64,000 nucleotides of DNA from Pithys albifrons albifrons (GCF_047495875.1 NC_092497.1:56846977-56910976); one strand, 5' to 3'; counted from the first letter of the stretch, positions 34,601 through 48,920 are shown. The notes: generated by a model from the sequence alone, not told the origin. Made by a program: numbers and translations.

Positions 34601-37600
34601 CAAGCACTTATGGAAAACACTGCTGAATTCATCAGGAGTTGTACTTTTAGTGCAAGTGCACAATGGAAAGGTAAATCTCTGGTCCTGGGACTTCAACACT
34701 GGTAGCCAAATGTTTTGGCCAGTTCTGATTTCTCTGCAAAATGAGATTAGTGTCCCTCCCTTTCCTCAAAGTCATGCTGTGAAAATAATTAATTAACCTT
34801 GCAATCTTGAGGATTAACACTGCAGCAATTTCAAAAATGGGTTATTAATACTGTCTGTAGAGCATAGCTTGAATGGGAGATCATGAAGTGAACAGTATCT
34901 ACTACTAACATGGAAGGAAATAGGAGGTCCTGTGGAAAACACACTATGTGCACTCAGTCAGATGAACTAAGTTTACATAATCAATGCTCATTCAGCTATT
35001 TCCTAACTTCCAAGTAATTAATTCTGAAATCCCATTAATTTTCTTTAAACAATTTTGTGTTTCTTTAATAAGCAAGCACACTTCAACTAATAGACTAATT
35101 TCAGGAAAGACCTGCCAGTTTGAGAATAGACATATGATCTACAACATCCACACTCCACAACTGTGATTCAGATTACCCAATTTACTGAATATTTATTTCC
35201 AATAAAAATGCTTGGTTCTTTTAATTGTTTCAAGACATGAGAATGTGTAAGTAATAGAACTCAAGCCTTCTATATAGATTTATACCTATCCAGCCAAATA
35301 AATCTGAAGAAGTTAAGCCTCACTTACAGCTGAAAAATGAAGTTCTGTTTCATTTAAATACAAGGATTTACCGACCAATTTAGTTAAAGGCAATCAACAG
35401 TGACAGAAAGGAAAGGAAGACAAAAATTTGTCTTAAATTAAAATAGATTTGTCTTAGAAAAAACAATCTTGCAAAGTAACAAGATTTAATGCAGAGATAG
35501 AAAGACTTTTAAGATGCATTTCCTAAATAATTTCAAGGTAAAAATAGTAAATGCTCCCTTACAAAATCATCCACTCCTTCTGAAAGCCTATGCAAATTTA
35601 AACATTGGACTATATTGTTGCACTAAATATCAAACAATACTTTACAGTGATGGATTCATTAAAATGTGATGGCATAGCTGCCTTTCTATTTTAAAAGTAC
35701 TTTTATACAACTTTTAATAATATTCAGTTAATAACTATAACTAATAATATTCAATCATAGGCAGAGACTTCAAGAGGGAAATCATATTATGATGTACATA
35801 AAATACATGCACTATTATAAGGGCTATATGGTAATACATTACTTTAAGTAGGGTATTATGTCCATGTTAATTTAAATGTTAAATGTGACCCATTGAAACT
35901 TCTTTTTCAGAACTTTGCCACCTCTTTTGGTATAAACAGTCAATGTAGTGATAATATAAAAATAACTTAAAATAAATTAACCCAAATATAATTGCAACAT
36001 GTTCCAAGTCAACTGTAAAGGTTATAAGAAGAACTTTGAAAAATGTCTCTTTGTTATTGATTGAAATAGAGACAAGTTCAAAAAATTAACATGGAACAGA
36101 TTGTCTGAGGGAAAGCATTGTTTTTGTTAACATTTTCTAGGTAGCATTGAGTAGCGTACAGTAAGACCTGTGGCAAGGGTCTATTGAAAAGTGTGTAATT
36201 CAACATTTGAGAAGTAGTCAGATTTACTTTTGATATTTGTCCTCTGCTGACAAAACCACCAGACATTGTTTCGTAGTGTAATCTTCTCTTAGAAGCACCT
36301 AAAGAAGCTGTAATTACAAGAAAAATGGTTGTGTAAACAACTCTCAAAAAATGATGATTCTGGGCTTTGTCTATTGATCATTCCTGGGCAGGTTTTGCAT
36401 CCTTTAATGGAGGCTCTGATATCCTCCACGCAGGGTAATCTAATGAACTTTGCTTGAAGAGAAACTCATTCAACAGGCTGTACTTTATTTATGGTAGATC
36501 AGTCTCAAGGAGAGAAATCAAGGAAGAGTCACCCCAGAAAGGCCACCAATCTGCTAATTAGAAGTTGTTGGTGATCCATACACTATAAATGTATCTCCAG
36601 ACATTCTTTCATAGAAAAGAGGGAAATTAATATTTTTGTATAGTGTTGTTGTAGTCTGCTTTTGTTAAAGTACCCCCTTTCACATAACACTTCCTGTTTA
36701 AAGCCCTCACCCAGACAGTGAGCTCTGGATTAAACTTCCTCATCACCTCAAGGAGCTGAAATGGACATTAGTGGTTCTTGCAAAAATGCTCTGACAGTAT
36801 TGCTCTGATTGACAAAGTCTCTTTCTGAAACTGTCATCACACAGAAATTGTTATACCAGAGTCAAGGGAGGACATGCTCAAAAGCTCCACAGAAGCTTAG
36901 CACTGTTTCCAGGGCACATATAATTCTATACTTTGACATCTTCGCTCTGCCTGACAGTTCTGCTTTTGAAACTTTTCTTGGATCTGAGCCTAATGCTGGT
37001 AAGTTAGACTGAACATTTCATGTAGTGAGATGTAGCTTTCTTATATATGAAACACTGTGAGTACACTTTTAACTCCATTTCTGACCCCATTATTTCTCTT
37101 TCCTACATTTATTACAACAGGTTTTATAGAGGTCTGTGAAGTGCACAAGATTTAAAAGTGGTAAGTATTGGGAGATTTTGGTGTTCAGTTGTAAATGTGA
37201 GCATTCCTGCTGCTCAATCTGGACATAAAGAGCACAGAAGTGATTGACCTTTGATTGTAGAATGGTACTTCCAAAGTTCTTCTGATGGAAAACATTAATA
37301 CATTTAAAATAACCAATTAAACCCAAAGTTCTCCATTGAATTATGTGGTTATCAAGCTTGCAGTTCCACAAGACAGGCAATGTGTTCTTGAAATGGCTTT
37401 TCAAGATCCAAATTAAATTTTAAAAAAAGACAATACAAAATTTATGTTATTGTATATGGAAGATTAATGTATTCCACTCACTTTATACTTTCTAGCAAGC
37501 AAAAATAATCTTATGTGGGCTAAACACACACTGAATGACAAATGTATAACAAAGGTAAGTATCACATTCCTTTATCAATATCATTAACTTCTGCCTTTTT

Positions 37601-37663
37601 TTTTTTTTTCTTTTATGAAAAGGTTCAACTCAAGTTCATAGTTTCAGGCAGCTTTTAAAACAG
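31601..37663. other. Intergenic, no gene seen (6.1 kb)
   Basis: AT-rich sequence. The only low-complexity feature is the GTTT-rich tract at 33526-33660. The part at 34140-34600 is less AT-rich and may be an old unrecognised repeat. No exon, RNA gene or clear transposon is visible. Confidence 0.55.
33526..33660 (+). repeat. (GTTT)n / T,G-rich low-complexity tract
   Basis: Imperfect GTTT and GTTTTT repeats on the plus strand, giving a spurious hydrophobic frame of Phe, Leu and Val. One of seven similar plus-strand T/G tracts in the window. Confidence 0.9.
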
Positions 37664-38159
37664 TGTCATGGTTTTACCCCAATCAGCAATTAAGTACCAC
37701 ACAGCTACTCACACACTCCCTGCACTGCTCACTCCTGGTGGGAAAGAGAGTTGGAAAGGAAGTAATACTTGTGGGTTGAGACAAAAACATTTTAATAGTA
37801 TAAATAATAATAATGCATTGTTCACCACCCATTGACCAATGCCCAACCAGTCCCTAAGCAGTTCTTGTCCCCTCCCAACCTGCTGCCCCCAGTTTATATA
37901 CTGGGCATTGTGTTCTGTGGTGTGAAATATCCCTTTGGCCTATTCAGGTTATGTATGTCCTGGCCATGCTCCCTCCCAGATTCTTGAGCAGCTCCTCAGT
38001 GGCAGAGCTTGAGGCACTGACAAGTCCTTGACTCAGGATAAACACAGCCAAAACACTGGTGTGTTATCAACATTCTTCTCACACCAAATCCAAAATACAG
38101 CACCTAACCAGCTACCAGGAAGAAAATTAAGTCTATCCCAACTGAAACCAGAAAATACA
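37664..38159 (-). mobile_element. Solo LTR, avian ERVL type (minus orientation)
   Basis: Plus-strand ends are TGTCATGGTTTTACCCC and CTGAAACCAGAAAATACA. On the minus strand the family order is clear: GGGATAGACTTAATTTTCTTCC, TTTTGGATTTGGTGTGAG, AATGTTGATAACACACCAG, TCAAGGACTTGTCAG, a TATA box in CAGTATATAAACTGGGGGC (about 37886-37905), then GACTGGTTGGGCATTGGTC, and TTGTCTCAACCCACAAG near the 3' end. No internal viral sequence is attached. Confidence 0.9.
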
Positions 38160-41100
38160 ATACTTACTCAGGAATTTTTTCCTTTCTAAAACTCTTCCAT
38201 TATTATTTAAATGGAAGTAAGATATATTGTACTGCTCCCAGAGCTACAGAGACTTTTTAACTTTATTTTGGCTCCAATATATGTTTTCATGCTCATGGGT
38301 TCTTAATTTTTTTTTTTTGCCAAGGTAAGAAGTCTGAGTTTACTCTTAATGATGTAAATTTCCCTGCTTGTTTGGTGTTTTTTTTCCTGAAAATTACTTT
38401 TTGTGTAGAAGCTAGCAGAAATATTAAATTTAAAATGTTGATTCAGGGATTCTCTGAGGCTTTAAATCTGTTGTTTTTCCTAGTAACTCTGCTACTCCAT
38501 AGATACAAAGACAGAAATCTGGTATTTAGAGTACTCAGTGATGCCACGTGGCTGTAATGTTCTTTCCTTATCTGTTAGCTGAAGAGATGGCTGCAAAATT
38601 TTCATAGAAATTTCCCTTAGTCTAGTACTAGCTTGGTTTATAGAGTAGTGACTATATTTAAATCTTCTAAGCAAAATCCTACTGATTAGTGGAGAAGTTA
38701 CCAAGCACAAGAAAAATTATTGCAGACTGAGGGTATTCTTTTTTTGTTGTTTTCTTTTTTTTTTCCTCAATGAGATTTTGTCCTAAATCTTCATTTCTTA
38801 AATGAGTAACTTAACCATCAAATTCCTGGTTGCTGCTTGAGAGAAGCTGAGTAACTCAATATTTTTTGTTGAAAACTCAGTTAATTCAGCAACTACTATA
38901 GGATTTTTTAGCATCCAAATAATTATTTGGAAGTGGAAAAGCTATTCTTACCTGTACTTTTCCAAGCTAACATTCTCCTTATCAAATTTCATTCTAATGA
39001 TTTTTTTTACCTTTTTATTTTTTACTATGATGATTAGAAATAGATTTTTATTTCACAAGGACAGGATTTTCTGTACACATTAAAATTATATATGTATAGA
39101 ATTTTTAAGGGCAATGAGGTAGTGAGTCACTTATATTTTATAATTTTTTCCCCAGTTTTAAATGCATTGGCCAACCAGCAAGTGCATATTAACTTGGTAA
39201 AACACTATTACTAACTGCAGAGACCACAGCTTAGAAAACAGCTAAAGACCAAGCTTAATTCTTAGTATGCACTGAAATTAGCAGGATTTAAGCAGCTAAA
39301 TGTCTTATCCTAGGATTAAATCACTGAGGACCCAAAATGTAAATTAAAAACAATCAGCTGTGCCCTCACCACTGCCTCTTGATAAATACAAAAAAAAAAT
39401 CTTGTTATTTAGCATTATTGGTTCAAAAAGGCCAAATGCAAGCATATGTGTTTGGGTCTAGGGCAGGATCTTGGAATGTTTATTTTCTTGCCGTGTCACA
39501 GACTTCAGCAGAAATCAATTATGCTCAGATCCTTCAAAGCCTATTTATTTGCCTGTCACTGATCACAACATCAAACATCCTTGAGAACATGAGCTTCAAC
39601 AAATGGAGAAAACACTGCAATGATGCCTAGTGATGTTAAATATGTTACAGGCTGGCTGGTGTATAAGTGGGAGTGCAATGTAATATTTATAAAGCATCTA
39701 AAAGTGAGTTAGAAAAAAACGATTTTTTGGTTTAACATCACTGACGAACCAGTGCACATGAAGCTCCACATTCCTGAATTCAATTTCAAGATCAGAAAAG
39801 AAGAGAAAATAATTGTATTCAACAGCACAACATAGCATGCTGTTCTATTTTAAGAACATGCAACTGGGGAACATATTCATAAAAAAACCCCAACAACCTA
39901 TATAAAATTGCATCTATTAATCCAGTGAACAATCTTCATGTCTAAAACAGCTAGGCACAAGTGTAGCATACATTTTCAAGCAGCTACTGTCAGGAATACT
40001 AAATACAGTATTGGTTATTTATGGTCAGGTAAAAAGGTAGTAACAAAACTCTCCTGCAATTTAAGCAACTGTACTGAAGCTATTGCAATGTCTCTGGGAG
40101 TTTTACAATTCATCCCCCCTACCCCAGTTTCCCCACATGATAACTCAAAACTGCTATGAAGATTGCCAGGGTCTCAAAACAAAATGTTACAAGCAAGTAA
40201 CTGGTTCTCCTGTGAAGAAAAGAGAAGAATCATTTCTTATGGTAACTAACGCCTTTATCAAATTATTTACAATTAAAAGCAAATGTTTATCCTACCTAGG
40301 CTCTGCTTTCAGTAGTCTCCTTAGCTGAGACTCCCTCAAACTGTCCAGTTTTCTCTTATCAAAAAATTCACCTTTAACCAGATCTGTCTAGTCCTCTTAC
40401 CTCATACCAATTTTCAAGAACTGAGTATTTATTTCAATTAATTCAAATGAAGTGTTGTAATTTACTCTCTGCGGGTACAGGTATTTCTGTGATTCCAGGG
40501 ACAATTCTTTTCCAGGGAGGAAATTTTCAGCATAGTACACTGTTCAGAAGGTGTGACAAATTATAGTAAGATTCCCATTTGTGCTCCACTTCCACTTAAG
40601 AATATCCTGGAAGCTAACTTGCTATAGTAGTTAACTACCAGACGATCATTATGGAGGCCAGTCAGTACAGAGCTACTCATGTCTGCAATACTAAACTGTC
40701 CTTAGAAAGAAATGGCATCCTACCCAACAAAAACTTCTAATGCATACAGGGTAAGATGAGGGAAGGCCCTAATTGACACAGGCTCCAAACTGAGAAATAG
40801 ATAAATAAACAAGCATACAAATAAAAACCCAAAAAGATAATAACAGGGATTTTTCTAAGCATTTAATATTAGACAGGATCTAATTCAATTCCCTGGGTTT
40901 TTTTCCTATCAATATTGTAGAGCTGTGGTGTAACTATGTTGTCTTTATCTTCATCCCTGCAACATCTCCCCAAGATGATCTACAGTGACAAATATTATGC
41001 TTTAAAACTGTAATGCATTAACATTTCTTCATATTTGTCACATTCTTAAGTGTTCACTTGGCAGCATCTAAGATAGGCTTTTTCTCAGAATGGAAGTAAT

Positions 41101-43065
41101 ACCTTAAATTCCTTTATGATCTCCTTCAAATTCTGAAAGACTGATTAATTTCTTTGTGTTTTACAGAGATGGAGGAAATTATAGACTTTCTAAGAAATGT
41201 TTTAACAGCAATCTTCTAGGATAAAGCTGTCATAATGTTTATTGTCTGAGTAAGTAGCTCAAAATAATTTTCTAAACAGATAATGAAATAGGGATCGGTT
41301 TTGCCCTTCAGAACTTCTCTCTCCATAGAGGGAACTGAAGCAGCTGGAGATGTAGTACTAAAGGAACTCAAAACACTGCAAGTGTCAGATAAAACCTTCT
41401 GGCATTGTACAAGTTTTCTAGAAGTACCTATCAGAAGAAAATACTCTTGAGGATGCAAAAGGATACTAGAAGGGGAGAATAGAGTTTATTGCTGCTCTCA
41501 TTTGCCTTAGGAGTGAAAACAACACTTGGGTATACTTTAAAATAGGATTTCTGTATTGTGTTGACTGGTTGTCTGCGATATCTGAATTCACTCCAAATTC
41601 ACTCTAGGTATGGGAAAAACCAATAAACTGTAAAAGATGGAGATAAAATGGACCTAATATGTAGATTTAGATAAAAGTAGCTAATATGGGCAACTGGAAA
41701 GCTGCTGGAAAATGTGCTCAGCTGTATAAAACTCTAACTGCAGCATACTTCAAGGTTGAACTACATACATGCAGAATTCAAATTTTTACCTCAAGTAATG
41801 GCCTGCTCAAAAGAAGGCATATTCCTTAGTTGTGACAGCTGTTTTATTGCACCCAAAAGCCTTTTGCCTCTGGAATATCACAATGTTCTTCATCCACCTG
41901 TAATCTGAAAGGCAGTGCTGGGTGCTTTCTGCTTGTCATGGTTACCAGATGTGTTAACATGTCTTGGGAAAGAACAATGAGCAGCTTTAGGTGAAACATT
42001 TCATTTTTATTTTGATTATTGCCAACCTAAAATGGACATATTGTACATATAATAATATCCTCTTTTTAGTTTTAACTACAACCCATATTTCATGCAATAG
42101 TGAAAAAGGAGTTGAGGGGAAAGGATAATGCTTTTTTTTTTTTTAATAAATATCTTTTGTTGGTTGGTTGGGTTTTTGGTTTGTCTTCTTTTGAGTTTTA
42201 CAAAATCTTGTTGCAAAATTGCACAGATATTTTAAATATTACACAAAAATATATAATATATTGCTAATAGATTAAGAGAGAAAGCCTATTTTAAAATCAA
42301 AATCAAAATACCTAATACCAGAAGTCTAGATTTTCCAACAGTCACAAGGACATTTGAATAGTCTTAAAACTTGTTCATTTGCTTCCAGGAAGTTGTCACA
42401 CTGTAATCTATCAAAGAAAAACACCAGTAAATTCTGAATAACCCAGTCCATAAATATGGAAACAGAATGGCAACAGTATACTTATTTTTCCTTTACCACC
42501 CTTCATCTGTATTTTATTCAACAATGAGGTGTAAACCCTGGCTCTAAGAACAATTCTTACAATCTTACTAAAAGAATTGAAATGGGCTATATTTTATGTT
42601 GTACTCCTATTCAGGAACCATAACCACCATCTGTCACAAATGCAGTACTGTGCAAACCACACTATTCTAAGATCACAGGAACTGGCTTTTAATATCTGCC
42701 TAAGAAAAGAGACAGAACAGAAAAAAATAATCATAACTTGTCACTGAATACAAAACATCCATCCATATTCAAATCCAGATTTGAGTGGGTATAGGAAAGG
42801 TATCAATTTGAGATGTGATGATTATAGTATTAATAACAACTGCAACTTACACTGGATATCACTTGGCAAAGAAGAATCTAAAAATGCTAAAGAAATTACA
42901 TGGGAGAAAGAAACCTAAAAAGTCTATACTACACTAAGAAATAAATTTATTTATATAACTTGCAGCTCAAAGGGTAAACAGAGCATATGCTTGATACCTA
43001 TGCATTTCTTTAATATAAATGACACGAATCCTTTGTGCATTTTCTGTACCTCTTAGAGTAAAAAC
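38160..43065. other. Intergenic, no gene seen (4.9 kb)
   Basis: AT-rich unique sequence with poly(T) runs (about 38309-38320, 38749-38763, 42130-42143). No supported gene or transposon. Confidence 0.6.

Positions 43066-43137
<72 letters not shown>
43066..43137 (+). repeat. (TAGA)18 tetranucleotide microsatellite
   Basis: 72 bases of uninterrupted TAGA/GATA repeat, about 18 units, with no interruptions visible. Such purity usually means a recently active, polymorphic locus. Confidence 0.99.
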
Positions 43138-46100
43138 ATGTGTATATATTTTAAAAGATCAAAAGATCAGATACTGGGTATGCAGAACACATGACTGAAT
43201 TGACGAGTTTTTAGGAACTTAAGGACATGGGAAGACCTTCCTAAATGCTTGCATCTCAAAGAGTTCTTGACTTCAACATACCCCTTCTTTCTTTTTTCCT
43301 ATTTTTTTTCTTAAAGTTTTCATTTTACCTTTGACAGTTATAAAATGACAAAGCTATGTCTTTTGTCATACCAGAATTTATACACTGCATTATACTGTGA
43401 ATGAGATTAAACTCTTCCTTGTTGCTAACACTACTATGTAGATACCCAAATGCTGAATCTGACATGACCAAAGCCTGCTTGGTTACTTGCATCACTGGGA
43501 CTCTAGATGGAAACTCTAGTTTTTGTGACAGTCATAAATATACAAAGTAAATGCCTCATCCATCACAATATTTCTTCTCACCTGCCTACCTTTTGCAAGC
43601 TTCCAGAAATCTGGCTTAAAGTTTGCATATTAAGGGATATGAACAATGAAAGAAAGAGACAAAATCTTAGCAAAAAGGTTCTAAATCAAGTATACTTAAG
43701 AGATAAAGCATAAAGTAATGTATATTATTTTGGGAACAAATAATACTAATGTATTGATATATTTACAGCTCTTTGCTCTGCTGACATATAGAAGGACTGC
43801 AGTACAGTTCTGTGGAGTAAAACTCATCTGCAGTAATTCTCATTTCAACCTGTTGCTTCAGTTTTTTGCAGTTGTCTCATTTAAGCTGCCAAAAATGGCC
43901 AACTGAAGGAGCACAGCAAATTGTAAAGACCTCTTGCTGTTCAGCCTCCAATCTGGCAACTGAAGCCAATGGTCCAACCTTATTGGGGGTTAATATTTCT
44001 TGTAATAGATCATTTTTGCTGAATACATAGCTGCCTTTATCGGGGATGACTATTTTATCAGCAGAGGGCACAAAAGATCAGCAAAATAATAGCATAAGAT
44101 GGTGAAGGTGATACCAATTCAATTCAGATTTTTTTTGTGATGGAAAATTATGGTGTGTTGTAATATAGATCAATGACTAAAAGAGAATGTTTCTTTTCTG
44201 TATAGTGGTAGGTGGACATACTCAGTCTACTCTTTGATTTAAAGCATTAGGTACTTCGTACTTCTTTCAGGAAGCTCCTCTGTTTCTGAGACTGGGATAC
44301 TCCATTTCCAGTTCCACAAGGCAGCATTTTAATGACTACAGATACATTAACAAATTTCTGTTTTATGCTCATCATAGCTTTAACTGCTGAAAGTCCTCAA
44401 TTAAATCAAAATATCATGATTTAATTGACATTTTGCTTTTGAATAAGATTCCAGGATAGCTTATACTAGAGAAAGAAGTTGTTGATGAAAACTACATTGA
44501 ACTTGGGAACACTTTGGCAGCATTGGATATTAATACTGCTGTGCTGGCAAAGTAGACCTTAAATCCTTACCCAGACCTCATCTTTCTACCACCAGCCTGG
44601 GAAAAGTGGTCATTTGAAAAGTTCTTTTATCCCTTACACTTTGACTTAGAACACTTACATATTGGTCAAATCAGGAAACATATTAATTGCAAACGGTGCT
44701 CAACTAAATCTATCAGTGTTCCTGTTTCATTCTATAACAATTAATTTTACATACCATTCCAGACATCTTGAAAATGAAGGAGAATTTTGTTGTGTTTGCA
44801 TGGTGTTATTCCTCTTTGGATGAAGGAGTGGTAAGAGGAGAAGAAAAAATTATGTTTAAAACCTGTATTAGATATTGTAAGCTAAGGACATTAGTTCTTA
44901 CCTGGCTATGAACTTCATAGTCCTGAAATGTTGACATTACTACATTTCTGCAGAAGAGATCCCTTTTTAGAGAAAAGAGTCTTCAGTGAAGCTAAATTTA
45001 TGTGTTTTCAATTTCTACATCTCCTAGATCTGAACGGAATTGAAGTGTCATATTTGATCAAGTGAAAAATGTCATACAATCTGAAAATCACTTGACCTTT
45101 TTTATTGCCTTTGTACTCTTTTGTTTTTGTTACATAAAATAAAAAATTAAACATCTGGCAAATATGTCAGCCTCAGACAACTAAGTCTACTTTCTCACAG
45201 AGAAAGGAAAATTGCAGTGCTGGAGTTCTGCTAATATCTGCCTGTTCCTCACTGATAATATTTTATTTCTGTACCAAGAAATGGTCCTACAAATATGTGA
45301 TGCTAATCTAGTGAGTGGCCAGTACAGGGGAATGTAGCAAACCTAATTACTAAAAATTGAGCCTTTTGGTTATGACTAGATGAACCTGCTAAGCAAGCAA
45401 ACAAAATGAACACAAGAGTCACAGAACATACAAGGGCCCACAGAGCCATTGCTCCTCCACGGAGACAGCAATGAGTGCAGTGTCACTGCCTTACCAGTAG
45501 TGAGCTACTCTCATCAACCACAATGACAGCTTTTATACCTGAGGACATACGTCCCCATGCTGTTTATATCACCCCACTTAATCATGTAGTCAGCTCATCA
45601 AGCATCCAAAGGCCTTTGAAAACTTGTGTGTAAGAGGCTTTGAAGTCTCAGTCTTGTTTCCAAAATTGATTTAAATTATTTGAAATCTAACTTCCTTTGG
45701 CATGAAATGGGATAAGGCAGAATGACATAAAATAGTGAGGGGAAAATAAAAACAATTGTCTGAAAAATTGATGTCGTATCTCATTATGTTATTTTAAAAA
45801 TTAGTGGACTACAGTAGGTTTGTGAGTTTAAGAAGGGAATGAATCTTCAAAGTTCATTACATTGGTTTTTTTCTAGTAATGTAGGTTTCTGAGTTTCCTT
45901 CAAACCATTATCTGTTTTTGTTTTCCAAGCAGAATATGCATCTATTCCACATTTTAGGAACTACAATTGGTTTCATCTCTGGTCCAGTTTGAAATGTGAA
46001 AATGTGTATTTCTCAGGTATGGCATCTCTCTGCCTTATTTGTTTTCATGTGCACACATGTAAAAGATTAAAACAATTAAAACTAGAATAAATATGCAATA

Positions 46101-46499
46101 TTTACCCATAAATATATCTACCTACAACCATTACTTAATCATATTTCTCTACATAGTGCTTGCTACTCCTCCCACTTGCTCACTCTTGTAGAATGTGAGT
46201 GAATACAAGGATAATAGTCTGTCATGGTAGAAAATTCTGAGTACAGAAGACTGACTGAGACAAACACTGGTATAATAAACCATCCATGATGAGTAATTAG
46301 TTGACTATAGCAAGTGATTTTTATTGGGCTGAGGAATGTCATTTTCAGAGCTAAAATCTGAAGTCCAACACAGTGCTAGAAGCTGCCATATAAAAGCAGA
46401 AATTTTGAATATTTTTTCTGCCTAATTCAGTAGCCTGTATATTTTTCAGAGTGTTTCTATGCCTAAGAAGATTCTGAAATTCTCTATAGGCATTTATAA
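43138..46499. other. Intergenic, no gene seen (3.4 kb)
   Basis: AT-rich unique sequence. Small frames at 43507-43713 and 43718-43906 have no recognisable features. Confidence 0.6.
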
Positions 46500-47315
46500 A
46501 AGAATAACAGAATATGCTGAATTGCAAGGGACCCACAATCTGTCCAACTCCTGGCCCTGCTCAGGACCATCCCCGAGAGTCACACCATGTACCTGAGAAT
46601 ATCACACAAAGTCTTCTTGAACTGTGTCAGGCTTGGTGCTGTGACCACTGCCCTGGGGAGCCTGTTCCAGTGCCTGACCACCCTCTGGGGGAAGAACCTC
46701 TTCCTAATATCCAATCTAAACCTCCTCTGACACAGCTTCAGGCCATTTCCTCAGGTCCTGTCACAGCTCACCACAGAGCAGAGATCAGTGCCTGCCCCTC
46801 CTCTTCCTCTCATGAGGAAGGTGTAACTGCAATGAGGTCTCTCTTCAGTTTCCTCTTCTCCAGTTGAACTGACCAAGTTCAACTAATATGACTTCCCCTC
46901 CAGACCTTTCACCATCTTCATACCCTTCTTTTGGATGTTCTCTAATAGTTTTAGACCCTCCTTACATTGCAGTGCCCAAAACTGCACACAGTATTCGAGG
47001 TGAGGCTACCCCAGTGCAGAGCAGAGCAGGACAATACCCTCCCTTGTCTGGCTGTCGATGCTGTGCCTGATGCTCCCCAGGGCAGGGTTGGCCCTCCTGG
47101 CTTCCTGTTCCCTTTCCATGGCACTCTTTTCAAGCCTTTCATTCCCCAGTCTGCAGGTTGCCCCATTCCATGTGCAGAATCTGACACTTTCCCTCGTTGA
47201 ACTTCCTATGAGCGGTGATTGCCAAGCCCTCTAATTTGTCAATGTCTCTCTGCAGGGCCTCCCAGCCCTCGAGGAATTGAACAGCTCCTCCCAGTTTCCA
47301 ACTTGTCTACTATTT
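46500..47315 (-). mobile_element. CR1 LINE 3' fragment (minus orientation)
   Basis: About 815 bp of CR1 in reverse: it begins at the 3' end with AGGGACCCACAATCTGTCC and CAACTCCTGGCCCTGC, followed by GGGAGCCTGTTCCAGTGCC, CAGAGCAGAGATCAGTGCC, TTTGGATGTTCTCTAATAG and GGCAGGGTTGGCCCTCC. It corresponds to the end of the reverse-transcriptase reading frame plus the 3' UTR. It is 5'-truncated, as most CR1 copies are, and diverged. Confidence 0.93.
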
Positions 47316-48074
47316 TTTTTCTAATCCCTTTATCTTCAGAAGGTCTTTGGTTTTAACCTAAAATAAGAATGTATGATAAACAATAGCACTGCCTTCTGGA
47401 GGTGCTCATCTGCTAGCTAGAGAAAAAATCCAAATAACTGGGTCAAACTAAACACCTAACCTCTACACAGTTATGAAGGAAAGAGATTAGAAATTTAATG
47501 GATTTATATAACTTTTCCCTCCTTTTGCACTTGGGATCTGTCATAATCAATACAAGACAGTTAGGAAAAATTCAACTCAATTTTATCCCTTTCTGTGCAA
47601 CAATGGGATAGGTTGCGCAACTGAAGTGCCAATCCATAACATCTCTGTAGAATCAATGAAATAATTTTAAATATTTGGCTTCTACAAGTTAAGTGAAGTC
47701 ATAAGTCACAACTCTTTGTTCTTGGTCATATAGTCCAGAAAAAAAGTAAGCATAGACTTATTTTCAAAAGACTAGATGTTACTGCATAGCATTAAACATT
47801 GAAAAAATACTCTTGAAAAAATAAGAGATAATTAAGTTTAGCTATATCAATGGGACTGCTCATTTGAGAAATTGTTTTCAGTTTAGTAATTGTGTTATAC
47901 TTTTAATCAATTTGAGCTATTCCATGCCTTATATCTTGCCCACACTTTCTAAATATATACACACAGATAACTATTTTACAAAATGAAATAGATGCCTGAA
48001 TGTATAATAATTGGCACATATTAATTTTAAAATCTGCTATTTTTCATTCCTCAGTAATTTTAATTTTTTTTCTT
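47316..48074. other. Intergenic, no gene seen
   Basis: AT-rich unique sequence; no feature recognised. Confidence 0.6.
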
Positions 48075-48920
48075 TCAGTTGGGAAAACAATAAACTGGTC
48101 CAAACCTGATGCTGCTCACTGTGGTGGCCTTGTGTTGAAAGGATACCAGACTTCCCTCCAACTGCTTTCTCATTGTTGCTTTCCAATGGGACAATGGGTT
48201 GCAGGGTAGGAAATAAGATGGAAAAAACTCACAGATTAATGTAAGGAAAGGGAGATCCCTTACCATCCTGGGTAAAACAGACTCAGCTTAAGGAGTAATA
48301 ATTTATATATATTAAGTATTAAAATATATTTGAATGCTAAGAAACAGAAAAAAACTAAAATGTTTTTCATCCACTCACTTTTTCCTAAACCTAACTCCTT
48401 CTTTCTGGTCTCCTCTATTGAACAGCATAGGTGCGTGGGGAGTCAGGACTGTAGTCAGTCCATAACAGTTCTTCCCTGCTACTCTTTCCCCCTCACACTT
48501 TTCCCCTGTTCCAGAATGGGTCCTCTCCAGGCGCTGCAACTTCTTTTGTGAAATATTCACCTGCTGCTGCAATGTTTTCCTTCACAGAATGAAGAGGGCA
48601 AACTGCTTTAACATGATTCTCCCAGGTTGCAGGAGAATCTCTGCCCCAGTGTCTTCAGAATATCCTCTCTCTCCTTCACTGACCTTGGTGACTGCAGGGC
48701 TGTTTCACATAGTTTTTTCTTCACTCCTTACTCTTGTACAGTGTTTTGCTATTTCTTCAATGTGTTTTCCCAGAGGCACCAGTATCTTGGCAGGGAGGCT
48801 CAGCTGCTCCCTATGTTGGGTCTGTGGGAGAAAACTGGAACCACCTGGACAGTTCCAGCAGCTGCTGCCCATGCATGAGTTTCTACACCAGGTTTGTAAA
48901 TCTAATTCTACTAGGCAATA
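48075..48920 (-). mobile_element. Avian ERV-derived repeat, degraded (antisense)
   Basis: Reads as the antisense of a common avian LTR-retrotransposon-derived repeat: AAACTGGTCCAAACCTGATG with GGATACCAGACTTCCC near the left, GACAATGGGTTGCAGGG, GGGTAAAACAGACTCAGCTT, CTTTTCCCCTGTTCCAGAAT, then CTCCTTCACTGACCTTGGTG, ACTGCAGGGCTGTTTC and CCAGAGGCACCAGTATC on the right. An insertion-rich AT part (48290-48370) interrupts it. It is the same family as 30700-31100. Several frames on both strands inside it are not genes. Confidence 0.6.

Noticed and set aside
43066..43137. Regular short repeats considered as a CRISPR array
   Set aside because: It is a pure tetranucleotide microsatellite with no spacers, in a vertebrate genome.
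46514..47200. Several plus-strand frames of 60-117 codons
   Set aside because: They are antisense translations of the minus-oriented CR1 fragment.
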